The notes under the pieces: generated by a model | Database searches by the model: none | Seen by the model: the letters and a program-made list of their open reading frames with translations, nothing else | What the model was told of the DNA's origin: nothing | Translations under genes and position numbers: made by a program | Part shown: positions 23,680 to 38,600 of the stretch, in pieces | Position numbering within the stretch: position 1 is the first letter of the stretch | Layout of the letters: every line of letters begins with the position of its first letter | Assembly: GCF_000699445.3 (NCBI RefSeq) | Contig: NC_067195.1 | Coordinates: 11,646,287-11,710,286 of the forward strand | Source of the DNA: Schistosoma haematobium | Lineage: Eukaryota > Platyhelminthes > Trematoda > Strigeidida > Schistosomatidae | Length of the DNA stretch: 64,000 nucleotides | Direction of reading: 5' to 3'

Positions 23680-26600
23680 GAGTTCGATGAGAGGAAAATA
23701 GCAAGTGAAGAAAATGTGAGATGGTTGCGCAATATCATGAAGTGCTTAAAGTTAGATATGTACACCATTGGATCCCAGCCCAGTGGTCTAGAGGTTAAGC
23801 GTTCGCGAGCAAGACCAAAGATCCTGCGTTCGATTTCTGGCTTCAGGGTTGTAAATGTGCACTACCGAGGAGTCCCATACTAGTGCTTTCAAGATTCTAA
23901 TGGTTATCTAACTTGAATAGACTCGTGATTTAAATGAAATCCAGTAATCTGCACAATTTAATACCAATATATATTTAAACGTTACATACTTACAATTGTA
24001 AACTAACATTAAATTGTTGTTGAGGATCTGGAGTAACATCTTTGCACTGTTCTTCATATACACCAGAAAACACTGAAGCAGCATCCGGCAGCGATGGTAT
24101 ATAAGGTGTAGATACTCGAGCAGTAGAACTGAAATAATATAAGATAACAAGAATATTATTTAATGTTGTGTCAGAACTTTAATGTACCATTTGATACAGA
24201 TATGTGTGAACTCTAGTCCCCACAAATTACTTAAGTAACTTATTTTACTAAGTAAGCAATTATGTGCTCGCTAATGAGTTAGTGCTTATGACATTGTCCG
24301 GTTGCTCAAAATGAAGAAGAGTTGGAAGAGTTCAAACATGGACCGTAGTGGCTGAATGGGAAATCCCTTTATTCAGTAATGTGCAATGTAGAACCTGACA
24401 TATATTCATTGGTTCAAATTACCATAGCACATTAACGCTAAACAACTGTATTGTGATGCTTGGTGTTCGAGATTGATGTTAATACACAAACTTTTTATTT
24501 TCAAGCCCCTAACCAGGTACTGAATGAGAAGGCTAAAAGTGATGAAGGGAGTTCATTAGAATAAACTGATTCACATGCGAAAGCACACCTCAGAGAATCA
24601 AACTTCATGGCCAATCACATCTAATTGCTATTCGGAGGTTTTTGATTGGTCAACTATGTTACACTGTCATCAGCATGACTGAGTAAAGTGTGTAATTAAA
24701 TGATAGGCTGGGCGAGTATAGAGTTATAGCACGCCATCTCATGATCAAAAGGTGAGACATCATAAACGACACGCGCTATTGAAAGGAATATGTCTGGCAC
24801 CTACTGAGGATCTCAGCATACACGTCCACTTAGTCAAAACGACAATCGTATGTGTACTAATAATTTGTGCACATTACAATTTAGTGTGGCAATCAAATTT
24901 TCCTACCAATTTCAATCTTCCCTTTTGCAGAGTGGGTTTGGTGTATTGTAGGAAGCCTATGTAGTAAGTGAATCGAACGGCAATACACAAAATAATTAGT
25001 TATTGATGCCAGAGTTTTTTACTGTGATCCGCATATTAAAACTGTATGAAATATAACCACGGTGAAAACCCTCAAACCTTAAGTTGGTACTTTCAGTCTT
25101 TCCATTTTCTAACAGAACTGATAGGACTGAAAGGAACACGTGTTTTATCCAATATATCTCTATCAAGTCACAGTGTTAGGCAAGCCCGATCACCACATTA
25201 AGGTAGCAGCTACAGTTGAGTTCACATAACAGATTGTAATAAATAAAATAGTGAATTAGTGTTTAAATGACAAAATATCTACATAAGAATGGGGACATTA
25301 TGCAATTGTAGTAAGGGTTTTATCAATTACTCACTACAGTATAACTGGTTCCCAAATATTTTACTAATTTGATCAAGATAACTTATGGACACATGCAGGC
25401 TATTAATGAGTCATGTCGAGCAATAAATGCAATGAGAGGAGTAGAATTGAAATAATAAATTTTATTGACAATTTCAAGTATTATATGTGATCGTGTGTAT
25501 TGGATTTCTAATAATTAAAAATTTAGTTTTAGTTCTACTGGATTATGAATGGTCACACAAGTACACAGGTACATTAACGTCTCGACTGTTTCTAACATCT
25601 AACTATGGAGGACGATGAGTGAAGACACAAGCCACCTGCCAGTTTTATACATAAATATTATGATTTGACGATGTCATACTTATGGACATAGTACAGTTTG
25701 TGAAATAATACTAAACCCTAACCAAATACACTTCAAGCTGAATGTATTCCTACATTACAAGACTTATGATTAAGTTTAATAAAAGCTACTCAGATTAATG
25801 ATAGATAAAATAGCTCTACCCACATGGGACTGTGATCATAATCTGTACATCAGTTATCTGCTCTACTAAATATATATAACATTCTCACGGTAAACTTTTA
25901 TTTGTTCTTTAAGAATATTAAGCAAGCAGAATAGCCTGACCACGAGATTATGCTCGATGATCGTAAAGGATCAATAGATGATATGACTTCTACGGAAGAT
26001 TACATAGGTTAAACATTTATGCCATCCCCTTCAACTTAGGTGGAATAAGATGTAAGTAGGCTCCTTATATTGGTTAGAGTCAAAAATCTACAACCACGAT
26101 TCACATATTTATTTATTTGTACAGACGAGAATACAATTTGAAAACAAAACGGAAATAAAGTCACGTAAAAATGATGTTATTCTTCAAAACTAAAACTAAA
26201 AACACGCATTACACCATGACGACTAACCAACATTACTACTCATTTTAGAAAATCAATGACCACATCCATGCCCTAGCAACAAAACCAGGAAAAATACAAA
26301 CATTTCTAACCGTTTACGGAAACAGATCAAAAGGTTTTGAAATGTGAATATCCCTTGGTTATTGAAAGAGTGCATAGATCATTCAAGTAAAGAATTTATC
26401 GCTCAAAAACCAATTAAACTTAATTGTATATAACGATGATTTTTACGTAATTTAAGAGTTTTCTAAAAGTTTATAATCAGGCTTGTTGAGCTTTAAGTTT
26501 GCGATATTTCGCTACATGGAAACCCACTAATTCGAGCAGATCAATATCTTAAAGACTTCTCTTTTATGCCTTAAGTCACAGGCTTTATAAGTCAAGATGA

Positions 26601-29600
26601 ATGGTGGCTCAGTAGCTAAATGGATAACGCGATGGCGTTTGGAGTGAACGGCACTGGGTTCGAGTCCCGGAGTGAACATCAACCATGAACTGCAGGCACA
26701 TTCAGCTGACGAGTCCCAACTAGGACGAAACGCGCGTACTGGATTTCACTGCCAGCCACTATCCATCTTCGCTTATAAAGCTTGTGACTTAAGGCAATAT
26801 CGAGGCCATCCGCACAGGATGCACATATGCAAATAAGAGACTGACCGATTGCAGTCCTAAACAACAATGGGAAGATATAAGCAAACAACACCAAGTAAAT
26901 TTAATAGTATTTATTATTCAGCACATAAGCGGTGGATAATATTCAGATTAGTGTTTACTTTGAACCAACAAGCAAACAAATGAACTCATTATTGACGTTT
27001 TAGTAAGAGTCTGTGTAATTGTTTCATGAGATATTGGTTTAATGTCATATCATTTTCACTATAGGACTGAACAATTTAAGAATTTTATTAATCCTAAGCA
27101 CTATATGAACGTATCTTCTATAACACTTTATGCAATGTGAATAACTAAGGTGATATTGCTTTCTGAAAGCCAATCTCTGTCAAATGAAGATGTGATACTA
27201 TCCCATGAGCTCACTGACTGTTAGAACGAGCAATGTATGTGGGTATGTAAGTAAAGAATACTTAATAGGGTGAGCGTGATTGTCGTAACCAATGATCTGG
27301 AGGTATTGAGTGGAATAGATCAAACTCAATCACAAAGGCGTAGATCTAATTAACAGCTTTTATTTTCTTTTAAATTTAGAGGTTTAAAAATAATTTCTGT
27401 TAAAATCCTTAACTGACATGTGCTTGATACTGAAAACAGTGATTGATAGGCATAACGTAAAATTATAATAATGAAAAAATGTTTTACAATTTTGTTAAAA
27501 AGGTAATAAATTCACATTTATTGATGTAATTAGTTAATTAATTAATTAGCAATAACTTGCTTACTCTTTTTGAATTTTTGGAATAGATCTTGGTGGTAGA
27601 TTTTTTATAATAGATTTATCATAGCTTTAATAAATAAATAAAACAAAGCAAACTGATCACAATAATAACAATGGTATTATTAATAATTAGTTAATTAATT
27701 GATGAGATATAACACCAACGAATAAAAAGATAGGAGTTACAAATAGCGAAAAATGAATCTCATCTGTTCAAGTAGATTAAAACATTCAATGAAAAGATTT
27801 AATTTTAGAGGCACTATTCTCATTCAAGCTGTACAATCACATTTACATGGCACATTTAATTGATAAAGAAGATTTAATGCACATGATAAGGCACGAATTG
27901 GAAGAGCAAGTGAAAAATTTCTACAATTGAAGAATAAATGGAACTCTAAAGAATTATCAGTCAACAATAAATTCATAATTTTCAATAAGAATTTTAAGAC
28001 AGTTCTGTTGTACGGAGTTGAAGTTTCGGAGAACTACTACAACCATCATCAAAAAAGGTAAAGGCATTTATAAACAGTTGTCTATACAAGATACTTCAGA
28101 TTCTTTGGCCAGACACTATCAGCAACGACCTACTGTGACAGAGAAAAAACCAGCTTCTAGATGAAGGAGAAACTAGGAAAAGATAGGGGACGCACTGAGG
28201 AAATAATCAAACTGCATCACGAAACAGGCTCTAGTTTGGATACCTGAAGGAAGAAAGGCAGACCAAAAAACACACTGCGCCAGGAATCGAAGGTAGACAT
28301 CAAAACGAAGAATAGCACTTTGGTAACACCTTGAATGGAGGGACCGTAACAGAGCTGATCGGATATCCCTGGTCGGTGGCCTATGCTCCATGAGAAATAA
28401 CAGGCATAAGAAAATAAATTCAATTGAGAACAAAACAGTTAGCATGCAGAAGTTATCATCATAACTACAATGGAGCAGATGGCAACAACTATGTGATGGC
28501 AAAGAGAAAGGGAGAGAACATGAATGAGGGGAGTTAAATGGTTTGGTTTCACAACCAAAGGACCACAAGTTCATACACCGATCCATCAGATTTTTCAGTC
28601 TGAAAAGCTTGTTCACTGCAAACACACACAAAAGTGTAGTTTCAAGCAAACTGTAAGAATACATACCTGATAAATGTGCAACATAATTTATCTGTTGGGA
28701 TATTCAGGAAAGCATCCCAAAAATTATCCTGTTAAGCCTAATGCTATCCTTGGACATGAAATGGTATCATCTTATTGGTCAATGTTTGTATTGGGGTCAA
28801 TTGATGAACTATCGATTAAATGCGCAAATAGGTCAATTAATGAACTCATTGATTAATGTTTAAAAATCTTCTATGACAATATCGATTGTAAATAATTGTA
28901 TAAATACGCTTGACTTGTATGCTTGATTGGATCTGCCTGCCTGACTTGTTATCTGCTGTTTGTCTGTAGAATACACTTTCTACACCTTACCCAGACTTCT
29001 TGATCGGGTTAGCAGAACCGGGGACAACGAACCAGAATAGCTATCGAGTCGCTGAATCATTGATCCTTCGTTCGTTCGAGTAAGACGCATCAGTAATAGC
29101 ATTCAAGCAATAACGAAACATAACATTATCTTATGGAATAATGAATGGAATACGAATTCAGAAAAAGAAACAGAACTAAGACTATATGATATGAAAATAA
29201 CATAAACATTATGAAAATGATACGACAAAATGTAAAGGTGAATTGTGGTTACCAGTGGGATTTATGAAGTATATTTAGTCCAAATTCGGACTCGATAGCC
29301 AAGAGTACATGCATCCTGGTGCCGATGTCCAACGCCCGTTTCAAACCCATTAACCTTTAGCTCCGAACACCCAAAGCATAAAATACTCAAACCCCTACAT
29401 ATAAATAAGACACAATCTTGGCTAGAGCCATGGTCTGAGTTTATGCCTATAGCATCTATTCAAAAAATAAATCAAGGAATCATATAAACCCCTAATGAAT
29501 ATAAAGTTTAAGGTTTATAATGTGAACAGCTATGGGCTTCCAGTTTAAAATAATCTCATGTGGACATATTTCACCAAGTTTTGATAAACTGTAAGACAAA

Positions 29601-32600
29601 ATGGACATTAGGAGCAAGACATTATTGGCTACTGAGCATAAATTGAAAGAAACAGCCCACTATTTATATTATATCCTAGTGAAGATTAAACTACGGGTAA
29701 CTTCTGAGAACTATTAATGGACTAATATTCTATATATATTCTTATTGTATAACTATTCAGTAACTAGATTGCATATATCCATATTCCTCTTATTATAAGC
29801 TTTATTTTGACCTATAGACTATTATTATACAATTTACTATTCTTAAGTTATGTTCAGTTTATTAATTACAGTCTCCCACGTTCACAGCCATTATTTAGCT
29901 TGATCTTGTATAAATGTTATTTCCTATTTTATGGTGTAATGCTGTCTGTTTGGCTGATATATAAACCGAGTATGTTTGAAATAAATGATTCGCGTAGTGG
30001 AAGCTGTTATTGGCGTTCTGGACTCAACTGAAAGGGCTAGGAGAACAAAGGGTCAATAAGGACGCTAGGCTGCTCATAACGGTCGAACGTTACTGGTTTG
30101 ACACAGTATTAAGATTGTATAAGTCGTAATTCAATTGGCGAATAAATCACATGATAATTAGCCGGCCTTAAAATCACAACAATTTAACATGTGAGTAGCT
30201 TTCTGTCACTGGTTTCTACTCTGAACTCACTGATTGCAGACTCCTTATAATTGCATCAATTGAGGTACTGCCTAGCGTATACTCTGGCTCTCTATGTCGG
30301 TCGTAAATTGGTATTCGGTATGTAATCCAGTCTGTGCATATCGTATCAATCGAGCATTCAGTTTATTGGTAGCGAGATATCAGTCGCTAGTCGTGTTATC
30401 GTATTATAGTAAGAAATTGTAGAAAACAGAAAATATTTTTATTCGGTCAATATATATCAGTTACAATATGTATTAACCAACCAGACATTCAGGAATAACA
30501 AAATGAAAATAAGTTAGATGCTTTAATTTTTTCTCCCCAAATAGAACTGTTTTCCATGTGTTCAGAGATGCGCTCAAACAAGAAGAGCAAACACTAAGTA
30601 CAGTTTTACTTCACAGGAGCAGGTGAATGATAGAGAATAGACCATAAATTAAAACAATTTTGCTATTACCAACTTGAACTTTCTTAACGGTATGTTTTAT
30701 AATGAATAGTGGTAGGAATGACAACGCATGTTATCAAAAATTAATGAATTAACAGGTTTATTTTATTCAATTGTTTATCATTATCTAGTAGAAACTTTAA
30801 CAAATCATCTAGTTCCTATCAACTGGAAAACTAAGGTATAGACTAACAATATGTAGGTCTATTTTTAGTGTCAGTTACATTTATTGACATAAAATACGAT
30901 TATATTTAAGTCCAAATTAGACAATATAGATTTTGGTGCAGTTTTATTCTCTGACTTGGATGGTTTAATTGTGAAGCTTTTATTATTCTTCCAAGCAACA
31001 TAACCAGCATAAACTTCAGGTAGAAGTTTGTGCTCGACGACCAAAACATTCAGTACAGAGAACAAAACTCGACCTAAATCATCGACCTGAGCTACAAATC
31101 TCCACCACGTCATAAATATAAATCACATATCTCTATACCATAGAATGACAATTTAGATAAATATTTCAGAGACAACAATTTTAGCAGTTTAAAACAATTT
31201 TAATAAATAAGATTCCTCTCTGTGTAAGTATGTGAGATAATGGTTACGCAATAGGAGAGGTAGATTCTGATTTAAGTTCAATAGTAAGCGAAATGGCCAT
31301 GTTTACTTGAATCGACAAATTCACAATGAATGTAATGAAGAAGAATGCCCACATAAACTACAAATAATTATTGTTCATATAAAATACTCTTACTTTAAAA
31401 CACGTTGTGGTATTGGCAATTGATCAACGAATAAGGTTTCTTCTAATTCGGATAATGCTTCAGCATAAACCACTTTATTTGACATTTTAGAACTGAAATA
31501 TTTATTTTTTGAAATTTGTTTGAAAGGAGAGAGAAGACAGAAAAGTTGTGAACAAGATAGAGATTAAAGCTATTCGCTGGTCAAATGCTGATAATAATAA
31601 TAACCAATTTTTTCAGATAAAATCAATTCGACAGTTATATTCATGACATGCGATAAGACATTATTTCATTTGTCAGTTAATGAGTCTTTCTGTTGATGAT
31701 GCTAAGGGCCGTAACCGATCTATGATCTCTTTTGGAATATGTACATCCTTAATGGACTGTCCCGATTATCATAAACCTTAAGTAAAGTTAGATACTGAAT
31801 AACAGTAGGATCCAGGACGCGCGTTTAATCTTACTTAAGACTCGTCGGTTGTATGTACCTGCACCCGAGTGTCGATTTTTATTTCGGGATAGGATAGTTT
31901 AGAAGAGATTGCCCATAATGCTGTAAGTTTAAATGTATCCGTTTAAAAGCACACTATCATTAGTTAGCCTTTTTACATAATTCTTTATTATTGTATCAAT
32001 ACTAACCCGAGATCACTGGACAGTAAATAGTTTCTTCCTAGTATGAAACTTCTTAGTGGTGTGCATCGACGACCTCACTAAGGTTCAGAATCAGAACCTA
32101 AAGATCTTATGGTGAGTACTTAAACTTTAAACTACTTAGATAAAATCCACTGGTTTGCTTTCTAACACTGATTAATTCATGATGAAAACTAACTACAATT
32201 TAAACTAATCTTTACAAAACCTATTTAAGAAAACCGGTTTTTCCAAATATCATATACATCTGAAATAATTAAGCACATAACAGATACGTAGTATATATTA
32301 TCCACAAATTATAACACGAAGTATGAAAAACAAAACTATCACGATAGGGTTTTTTATTATCCTTATCATTTTGGATAAGGCATCATTTAATGATACTTTT
32401 AAGCTAGTGCAGACGATAACATTGGTGGATGACAGGTAGATGAAAAATGTTAATTTGAACAGCGTGACTTTGACCAACACGTGTTGAAGTCTAAAAATAT
32501 TCCTCGAAAGTCAGTCAGTCAAAAGCAACATGAAACTTGGTGCAGGTGTATATTGGTAGAATTCGTCAGATCAAATCCCGGAGTGGTAGGGGTATTGAAG

Positions 32601-35600
32601 TACTAGAAAAAATTAAGCATCAAAGATACTAACCAAGGAAAAAAAATCAGTGGAATAAAAAAAACAGTGATGAGTTCCGATACTTAGAAATTAAGAGCGA
32701 ACGAAAAGTGGATGTATCAATGCCACTGCAAACGATGTTAAGCTACGTCATTTAGAGTCTCCAACCATTGGTTATGATGATGACGTGGACTCCAAACAGG
32801 GAATCTAAACCTTATTTATTTATTTGAACAGAAAAACATTGGTACAAAGGGGCACCAGATACATATGCGCCATACAATAATAATGAGAATGTGAAGATAT
32901 AAAGAATGTAAGGCGAGTATAAGTAAAAAGAAGTACAACAATGAACAGAATTTGTGTATGATACTGAAATAACAATAATGGGAGGGGCAGTTCAATTAGT
33001 AAAAGTACAATCACAAAGAATTCTTCCACTTGAAGAGGTGACGTCTTTTTTATGGAGAAAGTAAAAAAGCTACAGCAGGACCGCCACTGGCTTCTATTCC
33101 GAGCCATATCTGATAACGTCTCTAGCCACTGTGGAGCACCATCTCTCGGACCCCAACCAGGGAGTCATGAAGAACCAACAGAAGCCAGTCACGCACAACT
33201 TTCTTTCATACCACGACACCATGTCATACACTGACTACCTCTCAGTTTTTTCCAACTGGTCCTAGAGTGGGCAAATAATTCACGACGTGGAATTCTCTGG
33301 GACGACATTCGTAGAACATGTCCAAGCCACAGAATTCGATGTTTCAAGATAGTGACACCAACTGAATTATCGTCTCTGTGCCCGAACGCACGATGCTGAA
33401 CCTCTGCATTACTAACATAGTGTTGCCACTGGATGTCAGCAATCCTTCGGAGACAACGATGATCAAACACAGAGAGTCGTATAACATCCCCAACTCGGTA
33501 ACTAGGTTTGACAAGCATAGAGCAAAACTGCTCTCACAGACACGTTGTTGATCCGATCTTTTGCAGCCAGACTAACATCATGACGGCACCAAACATGGCC
33601 CAGATTGACATGAGCCGCTCTGGCTTTCACTCACGCCACCACCAGCACTTGTGCAGCTACCTAGATACACGAACTACTCGACTACTTCTATCCGCTCACC
33701 ATACAGGGCGAGTGCAGGATCAGGGTCCTGCCAATCTTGTAGAAGTACTTTCCACTTCGAAGGTGCAAAGCTGATACTGTGGACAGCGCTACTTATATCG
33801 ATGTAAGTAGTATATGACGCGAGTTAAAAACGCAATGTCTGGCAGCAGAAGATGGAGAAAGATCGAGAAAGGAAGAGCGACAACACAACGCAATTTGTAA
33901 GAAAACGCATGAACAATGAAATGTGAGACAATTGATTGATGTTTGCAACAAGCACAGTCCAGGTTGATAGGATGCATTGATATTTTGCAAATTAACGATT
34001 TACTATATGGTTTTTCTACTTTACCAAGTAACTTTGTAATTTTGTGCTAAATATGATTCGGTTGTCCTCACCTGTGTTCTCTTTCACTACATTTGATGTC
34101 GTTGCCTCCACTAAGGACGAAGATTCCATGGCCGGAGGAGTCTGAGGACGGAGACGTGCTGAGCCTTCTGAAGGAGTTTGAGGCCGTGTTGGAGCTCGTG
34201 GGAGTGAAGGAGCCGAAGGCGAAGTTGGTGGTGCTGGGGACGCTGCTGAGAGGCAGAGCGATAGCTGTATATGACAGTTTGGACGGTGCTGGCGGAAAGA
34301 CGACATGGGAGACGGTCACGGAGCGGTTACTGGCGGAGTTCGACAGCCCGGAGGACAGGGGGGAGGCACTACAGAAGTTTTGGTCGACGAGGTTGTCGGT
34401 CGGTGGTGACCCACTGGTGCTGGCTGTGGAGCTTACCAGATTGTTACGCCGTGCGCTGCCGAGTCTGGATGAGGAGTCAGAGGCACAATTGTTGGCGTCG
34501 CAGTTTATCGAGAGTGTGCCTGACACCGTTTCCAAGCAGCTGAAACTAGTGAACGCAGCGCAACCGATTTATATCTGTGAACTGGCGAAGGTGACTCGTC
34601 AGCTGATGACACGAGCAGTAGCTCCGGTCGGGTGCGAAAAGCAGGAGATAAATAATGTCGAGAAGATTGAGGAGCTGGAGCGTGAGATTTCAGTAATACG
34701 AGTGAACCATAAAAGGAACGATAAATGTTACGCTTGCGGAGGGATAGGACATTGGAAGATAAACTGTCCAACAAGACGAAGACGTTATAACGTGTGTTCT
34801 TTCTATCCTAGGAATCTGGGAGTTGTTGCGTTAGTAGACAGAAGGGCAGTTTATACGAGAGTGAACATAAATGAACGAGATTTAGTTTGTCTGGTCGATA
34901 CAGGGGCAGCAGTATCGTTAATAGGCAAAGAGCAATGTAAGAAACTCAAGCCGTGTACATTAGCTGTCCACACTATAGGAGGCCATATGTTAGAGGTGTT
35001 GGGGGTATCTAACAGTATCGTAAAATTGGGAGATGCTGAGATAAATTTTCCGTTCGTGGTAACCACAAGCTTATCGAGACAGATATTAGGAGCAGATTTC
35101 CTAAGAGAAGTAAAAGCGATAGTTGACTTAAGAAGCAGTAAGATGGTTACAAAGTATGGTTCATTGCCAATACGTGAAACTAGCGAAGTGGCTGAAATAA
35201 GAGTGGCAGCGGATGTCTCGTCGAAGAAACCGAACATTAACGAGTTATGAACAAAGTATGCGAAACTATTCACTGAAGATGGGGAGCCGTATGGATTTTG
35301 ACAAAGTGAAGCACGAAATCCCGATAAAGAACGATCGAGTAAATATATTTGCAACACGTCGTGTCCCGGTGCATTTAGAGGCTGAGGTAAATCGTCAGGT
35401 CCAGGTAATGTTGAAAGAAGGTATAATTGAGGAAGCGGACAGCCCATATAGCTCACCGGTACTTTTGGTAAAGAAACCAAACGGAAAGTATAGATTTTGT
35501 GTCGACTTCAGAGAATTGAATAATATAACAGACCTGAAACCTTGTGCAATGCCAACAGTGGTGGAAACATTAGATCGGCTACAGAATGCCACGGTGTTTA

Positions 35601-38600
35601 CAGTGTTGGACTTACGGCCAGGTTATTGGCAACTGCCTATAAAACAGAGCGATCGAAGCAAGACAGCGTTTACTGTACGTGATAAACAGTATCAACTTAA
35701 ACAAATGCCGTTTGGGTTGGCTGGTGCACCATTTACGTTCAGAAGATTAATGACGCTACTGCTCAAGAATCTAGATAATGTCGAGGTATATAGCGACGAT
35801 GTAATTGTGTACAGTCAGACAGAAACAGATCACGTCAAGTGTGTGGAGGCGGTCTTAAAGCGAATTGACGAATTTGGACTTCGAATTAATAAGGACAAGT
35901 CGCAGATAGCGAGAAATAGCGTCACGTTGTTGGGACATAAAGTGGGAAATGGAGAAATAAAACCATTGCCGGAGAAAATCCTTACCATAAAAAATATTGC
36001 AGTGCCTAATTCGACAAGGAAGTCGAGACAGTTCCTGGGAAGAGCGGCGTTCTACAGTCGGTTTGTCAAGAACTTCAACGAAATAGCAGCACCCCTACAT
36101 AAGTTGTTGAGCAACACCAAGTTTACGTGGACTGAGACTGCCGAACAAACGTTCGACCGAATCAAAAACATGCTAGACGACCGTCAGATGACGCTCGGAC
36201 TGCCTGAACCCGGAAAACTGTTTACAGTAGCCACAGACGCAAGTGGTCATGGTATAGGTGCTGTGTTGAGTCAGGCTGATAGAGTGGTGGAATACGCAAG
36301 TCGCGTCGTCACACCCGCTGAACAGAAGTATTCAACGATCGAAAAGGAGTGTTCAGCAATCGCGCGGGCAGTAGAAAAATGGAGACCGTACCTTTTAGGT
36401 AGACGGTTTCACATTGAGACTGAACATAAACCCCTGCAGTGGTTGAAAACAGCAAGAGACCCCCGAGGAAAGTTGGCGCGATGGATGATACTTCTGCAAG
36501 AATATGACCTCGGTATCGGTCATGTCCCAGGAAAGGAAAACGTAATGGCGGATTACTTGTCAAGACCAGACATGGAAGCTGACCTTCCATTAACAGCATA
36601 CGCGGCGAATAGTTTAAAGGGAGACCCATTAGAACTCGTCCGGCAGCACAGAGCTGACCCTAACCTTCGAGAGGTAATCAGAGTGATAAAAGAGGGAGCA
36701 GACGTAGACAAACAAACAATGGACAAGGGGGTAATAACGCTGCTTCGGCAAAAGGAACGACTGAGAGTGAACGCATATGGAGTTCTGACCTGGCAGGACG
36801 ATGACGAGAATTGGGTGGCTGTGATCCCGAAAGGCTGGCGGCGAAAAATGATACACGAGTGTCATCAGGTAGCACATACAGGCATCGCAAGAACGACGGA
36901 TTTACTACGACAAAGTGCATACTGACCGGGCATGAGGGACGATGTAGCTGAATACGTGTTAACTTGCCAGCAGTGTCAACTAATGTGTGACGACGGACCC
37001 CGGGTGAGCTCGAGGAAGCTGTAGGAGGCTCAGAAGGAGCCGAAGATATTCCATCTAATCACCATTCAGAAGAATATCCTAGAATTCAACGTGTAGCATC
37101 CTGATTGGTCAATGCTAATAATCCCATGTACGCGGATTGGTGGACTCTAATGATAATTTCGTTCTTACTAAAAACTATAAATACCTGACAATTTTGTATT
37201 ATAATTGACATTGGAATAGTATTCCTTTCGTTAGTCTTCTGTCTTCTTACTGCGACTTGGAAGGGTTTGGTGTTCTAGTGCTCTGTTATACGCGGTATAT
37301 CAGCCTTTAAGATATAACATAATGAAAAGCGATCGATACACACAACCGCCATTATAGTCAATCCCAGTAACCGCAGTCGGTGATCTATGGTCGGTGGATG
37401 TAATGGGACCGTTTCCACAGACGGCGAGCGGCAATCAGTACATGCTAGTGATGACGGGACATGCTACACGTTGGGTAGATGCCGTACCCGTTGCAGACCA
37501 ACGGGCAAAAACAGTGACCGAAGTGGTAATCAGGCATATTGTAGCGTGTCACAGATTACCGAAGATGATATTAACTGACCAGGGTCCCTGTTTTGAAAGT
37601 GACGAGTTTAAAGCCCGTCTAAAGCAGTTTGGTATCAAGAGAATACGAACTACACCGTAACATCCTCAGACAAACGGGCTTATAGAGAGAAACAACCGGA
37701 CGTTAAAGGAATCGTTAGCATCTAAAGGAGGAAATTAGGAGAAAGAGTTACCATTGATTTTGCTGGCGCATCGCTCCTCCATACAAGGAACAACCAAGAA
37801 GTCACCTTTCTTGCTCATATACGGCAGACAGCCACGACTTCCAATGCATAATAAGACCTGGCCACAACAACAGAAGTGGACGACAACAAGGAAAGAAAAG
37901 AGAGGAGGGAAGCAATAAGGAATGTGGAAAAGAAACAAATATCAGACATAAAGAAGGTGGGACAACAGAGGAGAACGTGGAAACCTTTTGCAGTGGGGGA
38001 CCTAATAAAGTGTAGAGAGCGAAAAAGTAACATAGCAGGGAGAGCAGGGTCGGGAAATCAGATCCCAAAGTGGGAAGGACCGTACGTTATCACGGAGAGA
38101 CGCGGCTCGGTTTACACGATCAGGAGAGAAGACAAGCAGAAGCGCGTAAATACTAGTCAACTGCAGAGATGGTTTCAAGATCATCATGTGTGTGAGTCAC
38201 GAAAAGCGCCAAAGAAGACAGCGGTACGGCGATCAGAAAGACTACGACAACAACTTATTAGAAGGGGGGATGAGTGTGGTGCGTGCTACTTATATCGATG
38301 TAAGTAGTATATGACGCGAGTTAAAAACGCAATGTCTGGCAGCAGAAGATGGAGAAAGATCGAGAAAGGAAGAGCGACAACACAACGCAATTTGTAAGAA
38401 AACGCATGAACAATGAAATGTGAGACAATTGATTGATGTTTGCAACAAGCACTGTCCAGGTTGATAGGATGCATTGATATTTTGCAAATTAACGATTTAC
38501 TATATGGTTTTTCTACTTTACCAAGTAACTTTGTAATTTTGTGCTAAATATGATTCGGTTGTCCTCACCTGTGTTCTCCTTCGCTACACTATCATACCCA

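Larger units (their letters stand above)
33778..38588 (+). mobile_element. Ty3/Gypsy LTR retrotransposon, nearly complete, disrupted
   Basis: Two 314-bp LTRs bracket a gag-protease and pol region in Gypsy order (RT, RNase H, integrase). Breaks seen: an in-frame stop and a frameshift near 35,248-35,290 between protease and RT, a stop at 36,923, an unrelated insertion about 37,025-37,340, a stop near 37,660, and frame changes between 37,740 and 37,876. It sits in opposite orientation inside an RTE-F element, itself in a 14.2-kb ARHGAP1-like intron. The family name (Boudicca, Saci, etc.) was not decided. Confidence 0.93.

Noticed and set aside
23547..23768. Minus-strand open frame of repeated Ile-Tyr
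   Set aside because: It is the translation of the (TA)n microsatellite.
24752..24964. 70-codon plus-strand ORF
   Set aside because: Composition gives no protein family, and it lies in an intron with no splice support.
30871..31113. Extra ARHGAP1-like exon
   Set aside because: The neighbouring exons join in phase without it and the sequence has no match to the Sec14-RhoGAP linker.
34068..35480. Long minus-strand open frames opposite Gypsy gag and pol
   Set aside because: They are antisense shadows of the GC-richer Gypsy coding strand, which has clear Gag, protease and RT motifs.
33773..38593. Target-site duplication for the full Gypsy element
   Set aside because: The flanks GATAC and CTATC do not match. 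The rebuilt RTE-F target allows only 1-3 shared bases depending on where the LTR ends are set, so no duplication is claimed.
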